Shown piece by piece: positions 1-12,260 of a stretch of DNA of 64,000 bases. Both the position numbers and the translations under genes were made by a program. The stretch comes from Paragonimus skrjabini miyazakii (Eukaryota; Platyhelminthes; Trematoda; Plagiorchiida; Troglotrematidae). The notes beneath the pieces were generated by a model. It did no database searches and was not told the DNA's origin. It saw nothing but the letters and a program-made list of their open reading frames with translations. The stretch is taken from the NCBI GenBank assembly GCA_014338405.1, contig JTDE01001365.1:46975-110974 (forward strand). The letters run 5' to 3'. Each line of letters opens with the position of its first letter. Positions within the stretch are counted from its first letter, which is position 1.

Positions 1-190
1 GAGTGTTTAGTTTGCCCCTGAAGATCAACGATGGCGTCATAGAACGCATCTTTGGTAACATCCGAACAGCTGTCCGTCGGGGCGTACGCCGATATAATGA
101 ATACACAACGCCTTTCTGGGTTGCGTCGACAGACAGGTTGAATGAACTGTGCAACTCGATGCATGTGCGGTATTCAACAAATATCGCTTA
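1..190 (-). mobile_element. RTE-type LINE fragment, endonuclease domain
   Basis: Read on the minus strand, this stretch encodes part of an apurinic-type endonuclease of a non-LTR retrotransposon. The clearest run is FIISAYAPTDSCSDVTKDAF, which has the SAYAPTD core seen in this domain. The reading frame shifts upstream of that run, so the copy is dead. The reverse transcriptase part would lie beyond the left edge of the window. It is a separate insertion from the larger element that follows, because both carry endonuclease sequence in the same order. Confidence 0.75.
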
Positions 191-547
191 GTCGGTGGGT
201 GCTGAGAGGTAAACAGAAACAGAAAACTGCTTTGTTTACCCTGAATAAGTGGATGATCCGCCAGTGCTTATTTATAATTGAACCGAATTGCTTTCTAGAG
301 CTGTGATTTTTTCATATCAAGCCCGGGCCCCCTACTAGCCAGTGCTAACTAGCGCTGTTCATTCTTTATCCAGGATTTATCACGCGGAAGACCGATCAGT
401 TAGACGGTCATCACGGCGATGAGGAACCAACCTTTAGAGTCTAGTGGGGCCCGCAACGGAGCAGTTGGATAAGCGCCTTTCACTGCGGATATCACATTAT
501 TACTCAAGATTGTCGGTTTAATGGCCACCTTTAAATTTTATTTGTAA
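191..547. other. No gene seen between two LINE copies
   Basis: I see no open frame, splice-site pair or repeat that I can name. The stretch separates two LINE relics lying in the same orientation and may be the worn 5' flank of the first one. Confidence 0.4.
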
Positions 548-3165
548 AATAATCATCCAACACAGCAGTACATCATCGATTCACACTGATGCTCAAATGA
601 CACATAGTCGTAAGCAGAAGGCAACCTGTAGACAGGAAAAAGGATGGAAGGGAGGGGACGTAAGTACTGAAAAAGTGCGTCTATGGACGAACATATTGCA
701 TCAATGTCTACATACGGCGGACAAACAACCGAACTGTAAGTGAGAAAAGGGCGTCATCAGCCAAACAAGTTCCTCACTCCTCTCACTGCTCCGTGTCATT
801 AAGTGCACTGACTTCACAGACAACTCAACCAAGCCACGACAACATTCATGCCGCTGATCCCGATCAGTCGCCATCTCACCTAACTTCTCCAGATATCGAC
901 TCTGAATCGTTAGGCCTTTAGCATGGAAAACGAACCAATCTCATTGTGAACGACAACACTCCTCTATGCCATCCTGACATGTACACCTCGCACCTTACAC
1001 CAGTCGGCCGGAGCATCAGTAAAAAGTGTTCGGTGTGGCAGACGACTAGGTGACATCTTTAGTCCATTATCTAGTAATCTAAGTCTGTGTTAACGTAAGA
1101 ATTAAACATAAGAACTCACTTGGCAATCACTACAAAATACCCGCTTCCTAAACGCTCCATTGCTCACTCGTTGATATCGCCCGATGCAAGCGATCAAATG
1201 CGAACATCGGTGGTCGAATACCTGAAAGCGGTTCACATCTTCCATTCTGAGCGACCGTTTCGACGCTTTAAAATAATGCAACCTTCACTGTCGTTTTATG
1301 TCTGACCCTTAAACCTCAACGAGGTGCTCTTGTATCGTCAGAGATGTTTCAAATTAGCGAATACCATTCTAACCTCAGAGATACGCGCTTCTGTTTCATT
1401 CTGTACACATCCACCGTCGCCGCTGATGCAGTTTCCCAAGTACCCAACCTGCCAGCAACCTCTGTAACTTCAGTAACCAACGTTAAATCTACGTAATCAC
1501 AGCAGTCTTGCAGAAGCACTTTACACTTTGAGGCTAAAAACGCAGTCCGAAATGTCTAACGGAGGGCGAAATAGCATCTAACATTGTTTGTGCTGTTTAG
1601 AAATTGTTAAACAGCAGCATTTTGTCGTCAGCATAATCAAGATAAGTCTTCCGCCAGATAGGACGTCCACGCCGGCACCTTCTTTGTTGCAGACACTCCT
1701 CCTTTATTTCATCTATAACAAAAGTAAACAAAAATGGTGAAAGTGGACAGCCTTGACGTACGCCGCTGTTGATGCTGAAACTGTCAGCCAGTTCACCATA
1801 AACCCCAACCTGAACTGAAATATGGGAGTAGATCGCTGACAGTATGTTCACATACTTGGTCATTACATCTCTGCGTTTAAACGGTTCCAAAAGTGTATAT
1901 CAATCCACTGACTAGAATACACCTTTATAGTCAATAGAAATGGCAAATGTTGGCAGGCGGTACGTGTGTTGTTGCTCCAAAATTTAGCGAATAATGAACA
2001 TTTGATCAATTCATCCTCGAGCAGGGCAAAACTCTGCCTGTTCTTCCTTAATGTGTGCCTCCTGAGCTGCAATCAGCCAACAAAATATTATGTACACCAG
2101 AACCTTGGTAACTATTATGATCAAGCTAATTCCCCTACGGTTTTCGCAAGAGCCCCGGACTCGGTTCTTGGATGTGAGAACTATTATCAAGTGACTGCAG
2201 CACGATGGGATGGTTTCCGTCGTCCACACAAGTTTAAACAACTGCGTCGAGGCCACTACTAACCCCTCTCTATTTTTTTGTTGAAAATGCCAGTGCGAGT
2301 TTATCTGGACCAGCTGTCTTATCCCGTTTGGGAGTCGAAATGCAATTGCGGACCTCAGTATTAGTTGGTTGTTCTGAATGTACCGGCGACAGTGCTACGT
2401 TACAAGTTTACGGCGGCAATAGGAGGTCAGGTAAATTCACTTTCAGGGTGTTTCGCCCAGCGCCCTAACCTTCTGGACTTGTTATGGATGTGTGCCTTCT
2501 GTCTCGTTGATAACTACACTGATAGACGGTCACCTTGGAACATTAGCACGGATAAGCTTGAAGAATCTGCCGGTGTTTCCTGAAATAAAAGCGGTCTCCA
2601 CTCCCTTAGCTTTCTCTAGTAGCCAAGCCTCACAATCGGCGATACGGATATCCCTCCTAAACTTGTATGAACTTCCAGGAGGGATGTTCGGTCTGATATC
2701 TAACAACTACAGTGTGCTGCTAGCTCAAACTTGCCATCTAAACGAGCCTCGGCCTCACCACGGCGGCCGACCTGGGCGTTTATATCTTCGGCCAGAACGA
2801 CTATATCAGAACCATGTATCAACTGAACGGTAGCGGTCAGGTTCGAGTAAAAGGCGTCCTTGGCATCAACGACACTACATATGCAGACACTATGAAAAGG
2901 TTTCCAAAGGTTTTGCCTCTATAATCTGCTAAACAGAGGACATAAAGTCTATCGTTAACAGGAATCCAATCTAGCAATGCGGCTGCGACCGTCGTGCTGA
3001 GGACTATACCTACTTCAGTTTGACCGGTAGCGGCTACCGTAGAGTCGCCCGAAGTAAATAACAAGTTTCGGGTACCCAGTGCGGGTTCTGTTAGTTCCAT
3101 ACACTGACTGTTGTCCCAGATGCTAGTCTCCGAGATACAGCAAACGTCGATATTGAGGCTGAATG
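548..3165 (-). mobile_element. Decayed RTE-type LINE with endonuclease and reverse transcriptase
   Basis: The longest retroelement in the window, read from high to low coordinate. The endonuclease domain starts near 3165 with IDVCCISETSIWDN-like sequence and runs through TSGDSTVAATGQTEVGIVLS and LLDWIPVNDRLYVL (about 3100-2840) to a GDFNAQVG-like segment near 2780. The reverse transcriptase follows: SCENRRGISLI and QAEFCPARG-like motifs at about 2260-2011, then SGVRQGCPLSPFLF and the YADD catalytic box at 1890-1597. The thumb and C-terminal part, about 1400-700, align with the LINE copy at 45.8-46.7 kb. Several frameshifts and stops break the frame, so it cannot be active. The 5' end appears truncated. 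Confidence 0.85.
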
Positions 3166-4316
3166 GTAAGAGATGGGACTTATCGATGCAGTGTTACTAT
3201 GATTAACCATATCTTTTGTGGGACCTACAGTGTAATTACTGGAAATGAGGATCGAGGGAGACTGAGAGCTCATTATAGTAAGGCAGTAGGGGTGTTTACA
3301 GCAGTAGCATGTTTTTACCTATTCACAATTTTGTGTGTTGCAGATTGAATGACCCAATTTATACTGCAAAGCAGTTGTCGCAGTATGAAATTTACAGTAT
3401 TGTGAGTATTCATGACTGTTTTTGGACAGGTAGTGTCAGGGTGTCCAGACCTGGACAATAGAACGATTAGGGTTCCTAGCCAAAACTTTTGGTTCGATAT
3501 CCTATACCGCAAGGCAGCGGGCAAGTGGCAGTGTACCAGAACTGGTTTGTTTTCCGGGGAAAGTTGCGAACCTTCTTCCAACCCCAACCTGGAGGACCGA
3601 AAGACTGTGGTTTGTCAGATTTCTCCCTATAAGTCTCTGGTATCATCCTTCCAGTTCAGCACAATAAGTCATCTAGATGCACGTCCCGTCACACCGCGTC
3701 CAGGTACAGTTTCGTGTTGGATATGCAGAAATGCGTTGTTTTTTCATTACAGCACAGCTCATCCGTTTTGGCGGTCCCTTCCTTCTGTAAGTATACACGA
3801 TTTTTTCCGAATTCTCATTATTACTTGCTTGTCGGATGTGTTGTGCAGATATTTCTGGCCCCGTGAAATAAGGATCTCACTAAACACCGTTTATAGGCAG
3901 CAGATACGAGGCGACGGAATTGTAAATATTGTGTGTATTTCATGTTGAAGTGCTGTTAACTTATCGTTAAAAGATTTTCAAAAAACTGTGAATGAGAAGG
4001 CAGTGTTGATCAGCTAACATGTGTTTACAGGAGACTTGATCACTTTAACATGGAATTAATTGTTACTGAAAGGACGAAAGCTTTAGACTGTGTTGGTTGG
4101 TTTGTTGTTACCGTGTAGATATCAGGTTTTCTGACCTTACGTTTGTCATTAATGAGAGCAAATTTGAATGTTGACATCTCGGCCCACATCTTTTCCCCGT
4201 TTTGACTTACGATTCTGTTTCTATGTTTGTCACATTTATTTGTATTGACACCAACTGACGAACTTAAACTGTGTTATGTTGTATTGTCTGTTTTGTGATT
4301 TTCCAATTGTTCCTAG
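3166..4316. other. Unassigned stretch with one chance-length open frame
   Basis: On the plus strand 3412-3948 stays open for 178 codons, but the translation resembles no family I know and its length is near what chance gives in a window this size. No convincing donor or acceptor flanks it. The right part (3950-4316) is T-rich and is probably the intron before the exon at 4317. Confidence 0.4.
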
Positions 4317-4708
4317 GTCGTAAGCCTTCAACCACTGTGAAAGATCCTGTCGAGTCAGCAAAACCTGTTATCAGACCAACTGTCCATTCCACCCCTTCTG
4401 ATGTGGCCAGTAGCCATCTTACGAATGGATTAGCTTCCATCTCTAATCGGCGTAGTTCTTCCAATCCTCCTGTAGCCAACAGCAAAGTAATTGCTTCGAA
4501 ACTACTCGGAACTCCATCCTCTGCCGCCCGTGTAGTACCAAATGGTAGGAATGGCAGCACGATCCCTCCGTCCGATCCCAGGTTCAAACTACCCCAAGCT
4601 CCGACTGACCAAAATCGTTCCATGACAGACCTGGGTACGGATGTGAATGAGGCCGGCGGGATGTGGATCGTTCGTGGAGAATTGGCTGCAGTGGAACGCG
4701 TGAATTGA
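4317..4708 (+). CDS. Probable 3'-terminal exon of an unrecognised Ser/Pro-rich protein
   Basis: A good acceptor, a T-rich tract ending in CCTAG, precedes position 4317. From there one frame is open to a TGA at 4706-4708. The exon enters with two bases of a split codon (phase 1), giving about 130 residues. The translation is rich in Ser, Pro, Asn and Thr (for example NRRSSSNPPVANSKVIASK) and ends GGMWIVRGELAAVERVN. It has no membrane segment or named domain and looks like a disordered tail. Base composition is more GC-rich than the flanks. Upstream exons must lie left of the LINEs or outside the window. The exon could instead continue through a weak donor near 4634. What is seen is an acceptor plus a biased open frame; the function is unknown. 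Confidence 0.5.
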
Positions 4709-7444
4709 GTACTTCAATGCAGTATCTGTCCACATCAACCGGTTTGATAACCGAATTTGGCATTTCACAATTTCCCTCTTTATTTTGTTTTGTTTCTCTC
4801 ATGACATCTGCTTCATTTTTTACCCACTATTTCCCTCTGCTTTTGCTTTATCCAGTTCGACTTTTTGCCGAAATTTGGTATAGCTTGTAAACAGCTTTTT
4901 GTCTTGACCAGTTTAGTTTCCCTCCATTCTCTAATGCGTTTTGTATACTACTGTTATTATCAGTCTTCTTATTGCTGCTGACACCCATCATCTTTCGCTG
5001 CTACATTTATTCAAGTTATTTCCTTTCAAGGCTTCATCATTTCTGATTTCTTGTATATCTTTGCCCCGAAGGTATGTTCGTCGAGCAACGGATTATGTGC
5101 CTACGTGTTCGGCCATCATTTTCTACGACATCCAATCGCGTTACTTCACTCGAATTACGATAGATGACGCTTTCTATCTGCTTGGTGTCTGTGCGCTTTT
5201 CCATTCGACTAAACCGTTTCTTTTTCATTCCCGCTTTATGCTGTTTTCTTTGACTAGCGGTTTTTTTTAATTTTGGACACGAACAAATTTAGTCCAAAAC
5301 TGTGCTTGTTGACTTCTCTACATTGAAAGATTCCAGCGTTCTATGAGTCGAAGACAATTTTAATCCGCAGTCAGTGAACTGGAGGAAGCCATAAGGTGAA
5401 TATATACGTATTTCTGGCATAAAAGGTCGAGCAACAGCATTCGAATAATGAAGCTGGTCAGGATACGACTACCCCTTCTCCTAATGAGGACTATGTCGAT
5501 GGTGATTGAATTTGTACGATCTAGAATAGTGTTCAGTGTTTAACTTGGTCTGTGACAAGATAGGAGCATTCCAGTATGGTAGGTCAAACAATTAATCTTA
5601 GCCAAATGGAGAACATTATCTTGGAGTTGTCTTGATTGACATCCATCAGATTAACCTAAAAGGTATGTATCAGGGTGATTATGGAAATTTTGCATCGTAC
5701 CTGTGGAAAAGCTATTCATTAATTTAAGCGAATGGATAATTGTCCTTGTTTGCTGTTCCATTTCATAATTTGAAAGAGGTCCGCACACATGACCTGATAC
5801 CTTACTGTTGTGTTCATTAGAGGAAATAACAGTTTTTTTTATTAGTAACAATGGGTGTGTGGGTTTGCTACTCTGTTTTTCGAAAGACGAGCAATATTTG
5901 CTACCGTTGATGCTACTCATCAGTATAGCTGTAATCTTTCTCTTAGCTTGTTTAAGCCCAGTATGATGGTAGCTTTTTGTTAACCAAACTTCCTGTACCA
6001 GCCATCCTATGAGTTAGACTTGTTTTGTCACAATTAAAAATGTGTGTTCATACCGACTTTGGGACGTACGCAATCAAGTTCCATTCAACTTCACTCGAGA
6101 CACTTAGTAATTAGGGCTTGCTATTATGACCCTTCTGAATTATGACTGACTAAACGTCATATGCTTTTTCTTGAGGCCGGGAGAACATTTTTGTAGGTCA
6201 TTGCTGATGTTATGTTCCAGCATTTGTGTCGCTGGGACCCAATCGAACATGGAACGACATCAAGTTGATGTGTGAACCATACGATCATTGTAACGTGCAC
6301 CTCGTGTCAATAAGATATGGCATTTTTTCCAGAGTCTTTTTCGAGGGTAGTAATAGTAAACCTCTGTGAGAAAAACTGGAACGTGTCGTTGATTATCAGC
6401 TCTTGGTGTATCCTATCGGGCGGACCCTAAAACGTTACCTCTCCTCGGGCCTAAAACTTAGGTTGAACGTTAGGTCGTAGGAGGGTAGTCTCAACGTCGA
6501 TTGTTTCAATTCGCGGTGTCTTTCCCTGCGGACTACGGATTTCACAATTAGGGCACTGCAAGTCCAGTAATGGGGTAACATGAGGGGCTCTTTTGAGTTA
6601 GCGAAGTCGCGTTAAACGAATGTTTCCAGATTAGTATTCTTGGATTTCTATCGTATGGAAATCTCATTATTTGAACCCATCTTCAACGGGTAACTCTCCG
6701 TTAGTTAAGATTGTCCGGGACATTATTTTCTAGTCGAGGGGGGCTCATTTTTTCAACTGTAAACCGAAACAGCCCAGTGGTATGTATTACACAAAACTTT
6801 CTGTTGAACGAATGTTTTCCTGTCGCCATTGTGAGTAAATTCTAGTGTACTTTGCATCATGGATTTTGTAGTGATGATGGCCATTAGACTCACTTATCGT
6901 TTCTTGCTCACTTATATCTAAGTCTAGGCGGCAACGGTTTCTGACTCTTCAGCCATTAGTCACTTGACAGTAAGAGTTAGAAGTGTGGCCTTTGGTCGCA
7001 CTACTGACGGATCTATGGAACTCTGCAGTTGATGTGTTCGATACTATCATTGTCTGCAACCGGCTTGTTTGGCCATACAGGTATCGGCCGCGCATCTGCT
7101 ACACACCAGAATTTTTGTCAATTCACCAGCAAGGTCATCGCTCCAGACAACACGCTTAACTAGAAACGGCATTGGAGAGTGACATTTTCGCCAAACCTGG
7201 TCAGTATCCGCCTTGGTGTTTTTTTCTCGTTAGTCTTCGTGTGTGACTAACACGTCCAGAAATAATTAAACTAGTAGTTAGACAGCCCATTGATCTAAAC
7301 GCACTCTAAATACCATACAAAGTCTGCTGACTAACTTATTAATCCGAACCAGTGTCCTTACCACACTGGTTCAGGCTGCTACTGTTGATAGTCAGCTTTA
7401 CTAGTGAGTAGTGTGGGTCTTGGGTTCATTATTATTGATCCACA
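4709..7444. other. No gene seen; presumed 3' flank and intergenic DNA
   Basis: The first few hundred bases are T-rich and may be the 3' untranslated region of the exon ending at 4708; I found no AATAAA close by. About 6360-7150 looks somewhat more GC-rich than its surroundings and could be an old repeat, but it has no open frame and no repeat partner in the window. Confidence 0.4.
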
Positions 7445-7640
7445 AGTGATCACAGTTGTCGCATTCCTATAGATTTTTCCTTCAGTCCCGTTCGAAAAGA
7501 AGCACCAGCCTCGAAGTTCGCCCTTGTTGGAGCTATTCAGTAGTGCATATCCTTGCCGTTGATATACCAGCCGCGCATTCATGAGGCAACCGTTTTGACC
7601 ACCGGGCAGTTGACCTCGGCTTGTGTACGACCGAATTTTG
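7445..7640 (-). repeat. tRNA-related interspersed repeat, copy 1
   Basis: Shares with the other copies the order CACAGTTGTCGCATTCCTAT, a TTTCGAAAAGAAGCAC-like block, a GTAGTGCATATCCTTG block, then GAGGCAACCGTTTTGACCAC and TGACCTC. The tRNA-like part is worn in this copy. Orientation is given by the tRNA-like A box, which reads on the minus strand. Confidence 0.7.
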
Positions 7641-9334
7641 AACAAAACAGTCAGAAAACGAAAACTGGTAGATGCAAGCATTTCGTATTGACTCAGAATT
7701 GTGTAAACACTATGTGACTACGTAATGACAAGTTTTCCACGATAAAAAGAAGGCGGCAATGTGTTTGACGCAAATCCATCAGTCGTATTTGTGCAGTTTC
7801 GATATGTGCAGTCGCAATACGCCTGAGGTTACTGTTGGTCACCTTCAGCTTGTTCTTTTTTAACAGACGCAGGAATTGATATGGATATCGACCGTCACGT
7901 GTACATTCCGTAAGAAACGATATCTTGACAAGCTCACGAGCAATCTTGCATCTCAAGCTGGCCACACGGCGCAACAACTTGCAAGTTTCAACGGGAATTC
8001 GTCGCTTTAAAAATTTAAAACAGTTCATTCCCTTCAGAAGTTTGAACAAAACGACCGAATTGTCGCATGCAAACTCTCAACAGCATTTGCTTGTGAATAA
8101 TGTAACGTTGTGTGTGAAAGATGATAGAACATAGGGTTAGTAAGCATATGAACCAGCAATCTACCAGATGCGAAATTCATCGAGGGTGATACGCTCTTCG
8201 GTACAGTTTGCGGAGTAGTCCCACAGCCCACTAGACGTTAGTAGTGCATTTTGATATTGTGCAATATAGACGCATTCTCAAATGTATTTCCAGAGTTTGG
8301 ATATCATCTCGCTCAACTGGTGTAATAAAAGGGAACCAATCAACGAGAATGATCCTGGTCGGATGTGTTGAACCTTTGCGCCATAGAGCGTACTAGACAA
8401 CGTGCAAACATCATTGGTATTTTCGATCAGTATGAGGTGGCTTTTGCATTGTCGCAGATTGTGGAGACTGCTGAGTGTGGCAAGTGCTTCTTTGTTCCCT
8501 CGGACACTTCATGCGCAGTGTTTTGCAGGGGCACGACCATTGTCTGGGTAGATGATTTGAGAGACCATTAGATGGACCAAGTTCACGTCACTGTAGCTAT
8601 CTACCAGGATCTCCGCGATCTGGTTGTTGCGTACTCGTGAACGCATGCTACCGGTTATGTTCAAGGGAGGCCATGTTGCTATATCTTGAAGGGCGCTGTA
8701 TTTCCAGGAGTTTGCCCACGCGATGTCCGGTGGTACTCACGGTTAGTTACAATGTTTTTCATCTGGTCTACTTAACTATAACAGTTACAAGTGGACCTGT
8801 TACGATGATCAACTTGCATTCAGAGTTAACGCAACTATGTAACACCACCAAGCACTTCAGCTGATTTTATAATTTGCACCGTCTGCATGCTGTCGGCTGA
8901 AACAGTGAGTTGGAAAACATCATTCTAGTATTAGCTTTCCCACTATCGGGAATGTAATGAGGAGGAACAATTTTGTCAACATGTAATCTCTAGATTTCAC
9001 CCGAAAATTTAACATATCGTTTGTCATACTAACAGTTCAGCGGTGGACAATGAAGACTGAACCTTATGACGCCTAGCATTACTCACTTTGGCCGAAATAT
9101 ATTTAAAATTCTACAAACTGATCTAAACCGATATGGATTTGAAATGAGTTCGAATACTTAACTAGTGTCTGTCTTGAAAAATCATTGACAATTTTAGCAT
9201 TGTATTGACTTTTTTAATTCTCAGAATTGCCATGTAATTTGTTTCTCGTAGCTTACGTATACGTGAAAAAGACTGACGAACAGTAAATAATGTGACCAAA
9301 CTGGATATCACACCTTTTTATAAAGGCATCAACG
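7641..9334. other. Unassigned stretch between two repeat copies
   Basis: Apart from the basic open frame noted separately at 7693-8049 (minus), there is a 68-codon plus-strand frame at 8365-8571 of chance length. No splice-site-bounded exon is apparent. Confidence 0.4.
7693..8049 (-). pseudogene. Basic open frame, possible retroelement relic
   Basis: An open frame of about 118 codons, very rich in Lys, Arg and Leu. Its spacing (KISFLTECTRDGRYPYQFL, then a run of helices) resembles the N-terminal helical segment that precedes the reverse transcriptase in Penelope-like elements. No reverse transcriptase or GIY-YIG motif follows at lower coordinates, where a short repeat copy lies instead. The resemblance is a pattern impression only, and the frame may be meaningless. 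Confidence 0.25.
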
Positions 9335-9635
9335 CTTATCTGGTCTTTTCTGGCCACTCACCTTCAAAAGGATCATCATACTCGAATTTCTTCCTAGACA
9401 GAAGTTGTCAGTAGTCCACACCCTTGCTCCATCTGTTAGTTGAACTCTGACAAAGTGCTTGTATTGACCTGTCACAAAATGCTCAAACTATCACATCAAA
9501 ACATTCCCTTATGGTCTTCTCGAAGTGATGTTCAGATAACCATCACTCTCTAAGATGAAATACTATCACCGCCCGGTTAACTTCAACCCACGATCCTATG
9601 ATCAGGGCTTCACTCTTATTAATTCTGACTGCCGA
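9335..9635 (-). repeat. tRNA-related interspersed repeat, degenerate copy 2
   Basis: Recognisable blocks are CTTTTCTGGCCACTCACCTT (the TCAGTCGGCCCCTTT block of other copies), ACTCGAATTTCTTCC, GTTGTCAGTAGTCCACACCC, and the distal block GGTTAACTTCAACCCACGAT followed by CCTATGATCAGGGCTTCACT. This is one of the oldest-looking copies. Confidence 0.55.
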
Positions 9636-10929
9636 GTGCAGTTTTGATCGCAAGTTTGACAGTAATCTCATCTGATGGCAATTACAAGTCATGTGCTCCG
9701 GGTCCCCAAGTACTGCGGTTAGGAGAAATGAGGGTCCATGATTCTATTAAAAACCTTAGGCAGTATGCTTCTTCTGCAACATTCATTCACGTCGTTGATA
9801 CCTCTTCGCGGAACACGACAGAACTCCCGTCTTTATTTTCTACCTATTCGGTACGATAATGTTAGAAACAAGACACTTAGATGCTGCTATCTGTCCTGAC
9901 TTGTCAAAAGTCACTCAGGTTGTTTTCAAGCCAAACTCAACCACTACATCGTTCCGGTGTCATTTGTGTTTACTTACTTTCACTTGTCTTGACTGTAATT
10001 GTGTCAGGGTTCAGTGATCGTTTATTGATAGCTTGGAGGAAAATTCCAACGAATCCACCTGACTGACTTGAAATTCCCATTTGGCCTTATAGATGGTTTA
10101 AACATGGTCTATTTTGCTCAGCTGTATCACAATTGAGTTAGTACACTCGGAAAGTGAAAGGAACGTAATGGTTGTTGTTTAGAAGCCCGGGGTAAATACA
10201 GTCTTATTCTGAAATAGGTTTTTTCAACAACTATGTTGTGGGAACGTCTGATGAAGGGCAACAGAGATCGACATTTACAAATAAATTGATGAAACACACT
10301 ACTCCATTTTCCTCAAACACCAATATGCCTAGTGAGTCAATAGTAGAGACTTAAATTAAAAGGAAATCAAGAGAGTATCTCTAGTTTAAAGATAAAAAGG
10401 ACTTACTTTTCGAAACTAGTCAACCTTCATAAATTTATCATCCAGGATTAAATTTACATTACCGCAACAGTTCTCGGTGACCATTTTTCCCCTAAGGCAT
10501 TTTCTACGGAAGGTTAAATAACAACTAACGTCAGCGATCCCATTTTTCGTCATTTTTTTTATACAGAACCTCTCGTTGAATAAAATTCGACAGGTTGTTG
10601 GACCATAACACACTCGAATGAGACATTTGATAGCTCCAAAAATACGTCACTAGTAGTGCTTCACCAATTAATCAATTTGATATTTTAACCAAAAATGCAA
10701 TAAGGCATCCGTAACATTTTCCCAAAAAGGCTTGGTGGACACGGGTTTTGAAGTGATTGTAAAAGTACAAAGCAATTCACATCTGTACCTAAAAACCGGT
10801 TGTCGCATCGTAACCCTGATTGAAATCAGTAGTCTGATCCACATATCCTCGTCCTGAAATATCTCTGTGTTACTTCTTATTGTTTGTATTGAATAGGAAA
10901 ATCATACAAAATACTAGAACCCTACAATT
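9636..10929. other. No gene seen
   Basis: AT-rich sequence with many stops in all frames. I see no repeat shared with the rest of the window. Confidence 0.4.
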
Positions 10930-12260
10930 AAAACGGTTGGCTGATAGGTGATGGGGTAGATGCATACACACAAAGCAATATTTCAAGGGGCTAATCAGTA
11001 TTAGTCTGGAAATACGGAATGATTGTTTTCACAAACAATTTTATCAGCAAGTGGACGACATGATTCTTGATTCAATATGACAACGCTGAAAAATTATGTA
11101 TAGGATACCACATCATCGTGCCATGAACATTATAGATAATTTTACCAACTGGAAATCTTTCTTTAACTGGTTGGGAACAAATGCAGGAAATCAAAATAAC
11201 AGATAGATAGTCATACATGAATTAGCCATTCTTGAGTAGATGTGACCAAGGTTAGACAACAATTTCAAACGAACTATAAAAAATGAGGTTCCCAACATGT
11301 ATGAAAACAGTATTTGCATAGGAGGATCAGTATATGTTTTGGCTTGAAGTTGGTCCCCAGTATTGGAACGATAACCCTATGGGAGTTGAAACACTCTGAA
11401 TGTGTAACTCCACACAACGCTCTATGAGTTACTAATAACTATTACCAAGACCAATAGAAACCAAAAGGTCTGCACATTTTGACGTATTCACAGACAATCC
11501 TTTGACAACTGGTTTGGTACAAGCACAGTTTTGCAACAAAGTTGAAATGGAAGTACTATAAATGATATAACCATAGCAACGTCATCTGCATTGTTGAAAA
11601 CCACAATTTCCTCTAGTGGTGCATGTCATCTGTGTAAGTCAAAAGCAGATTTATCAGCGTTGATTATCGCGTCAAAGGACAGAACTTTTGCGGAGGTATG
11701 CTGTGTTCTATTAATGAAATAATCACTCAGTAGACTGATCAAGTCTGTTTGGAAATTGTAGCTTTGTAACGGTTGACACATTGTTGCTCAGTTCATGTAA
11801 TTAAAGGCTTTATTGTAACCCAATGAATACAAATGGATGGTCTTACATAATATATCTAGTGTTGGTAGAATGAGGTTAACAGGACCTGCGGCAACGTTCA
11901 CTATCCGTAAGCATAATGATGGGGACAGGAATTGCTGAACTGGGTAGTCAATATTAAGAGGTTCAGTCTGTAGAACGTAAACTTAAATAACCCTTATTAG
12001 GAAGTGGAGTTAGTTATGCAGTCCTCCACCAGTCAGAAACTTTGTTGGTGAATGCACATACAGAATTACATATTCCATATGCGCAATACCTATATACAAT
12101 GGGAGACATCCCATCTGATCCAATAGCCTTGTCAGTTTTTACTTCTACAGCTCAGTATCGTATTATTATCCCCCTACAATTCCGTCCAACTGATAACTAC
12201 CGGTTTGATTTGACTTCATCCGTTTTGAATGTTAAAAGGATTTATGGCCGCAGATAAGCT
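10930..12260 (-). mobile_element. Relic of a jockey/CR1-type LINE reverse transcriptase
   Basis: On the minus strand, broken frames give successive motifs of a jockey-superfamily reverse transcriptase: TDKAIGSDGMSPIVYRYCA near 12140-12085 (the family's KAxGxDG motif), then NKAFNYMN near 11800, a LISLLSDYFINRTQ segment near 11735, and FNNADDVAM at about 11600 in place of the YADD box. Further down, near 11510, VVKGLSVNTSKC matches the palm segment after the catalytic box, and LLIKLFVKTIIPYFQ-like sequence near 11030 may be the C-terminal part. Many stops and shifts show it is long dead. This is a different clade from the RTE-type LINEs elsewhere in the window. Confidence 0.65.

Noticed and set aside
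1597..1890. Host gene encoding a reverse transcriptase
   Set aside because: The frame is one fragment of a decayed LINE, with stops and shifts on both sides.
3412..3948. Plus-strand open frame of 178 codons
   Set aside because: Length is near the chance maximum for this window, the translation matches nothing known, and no splice sites or start context support it.
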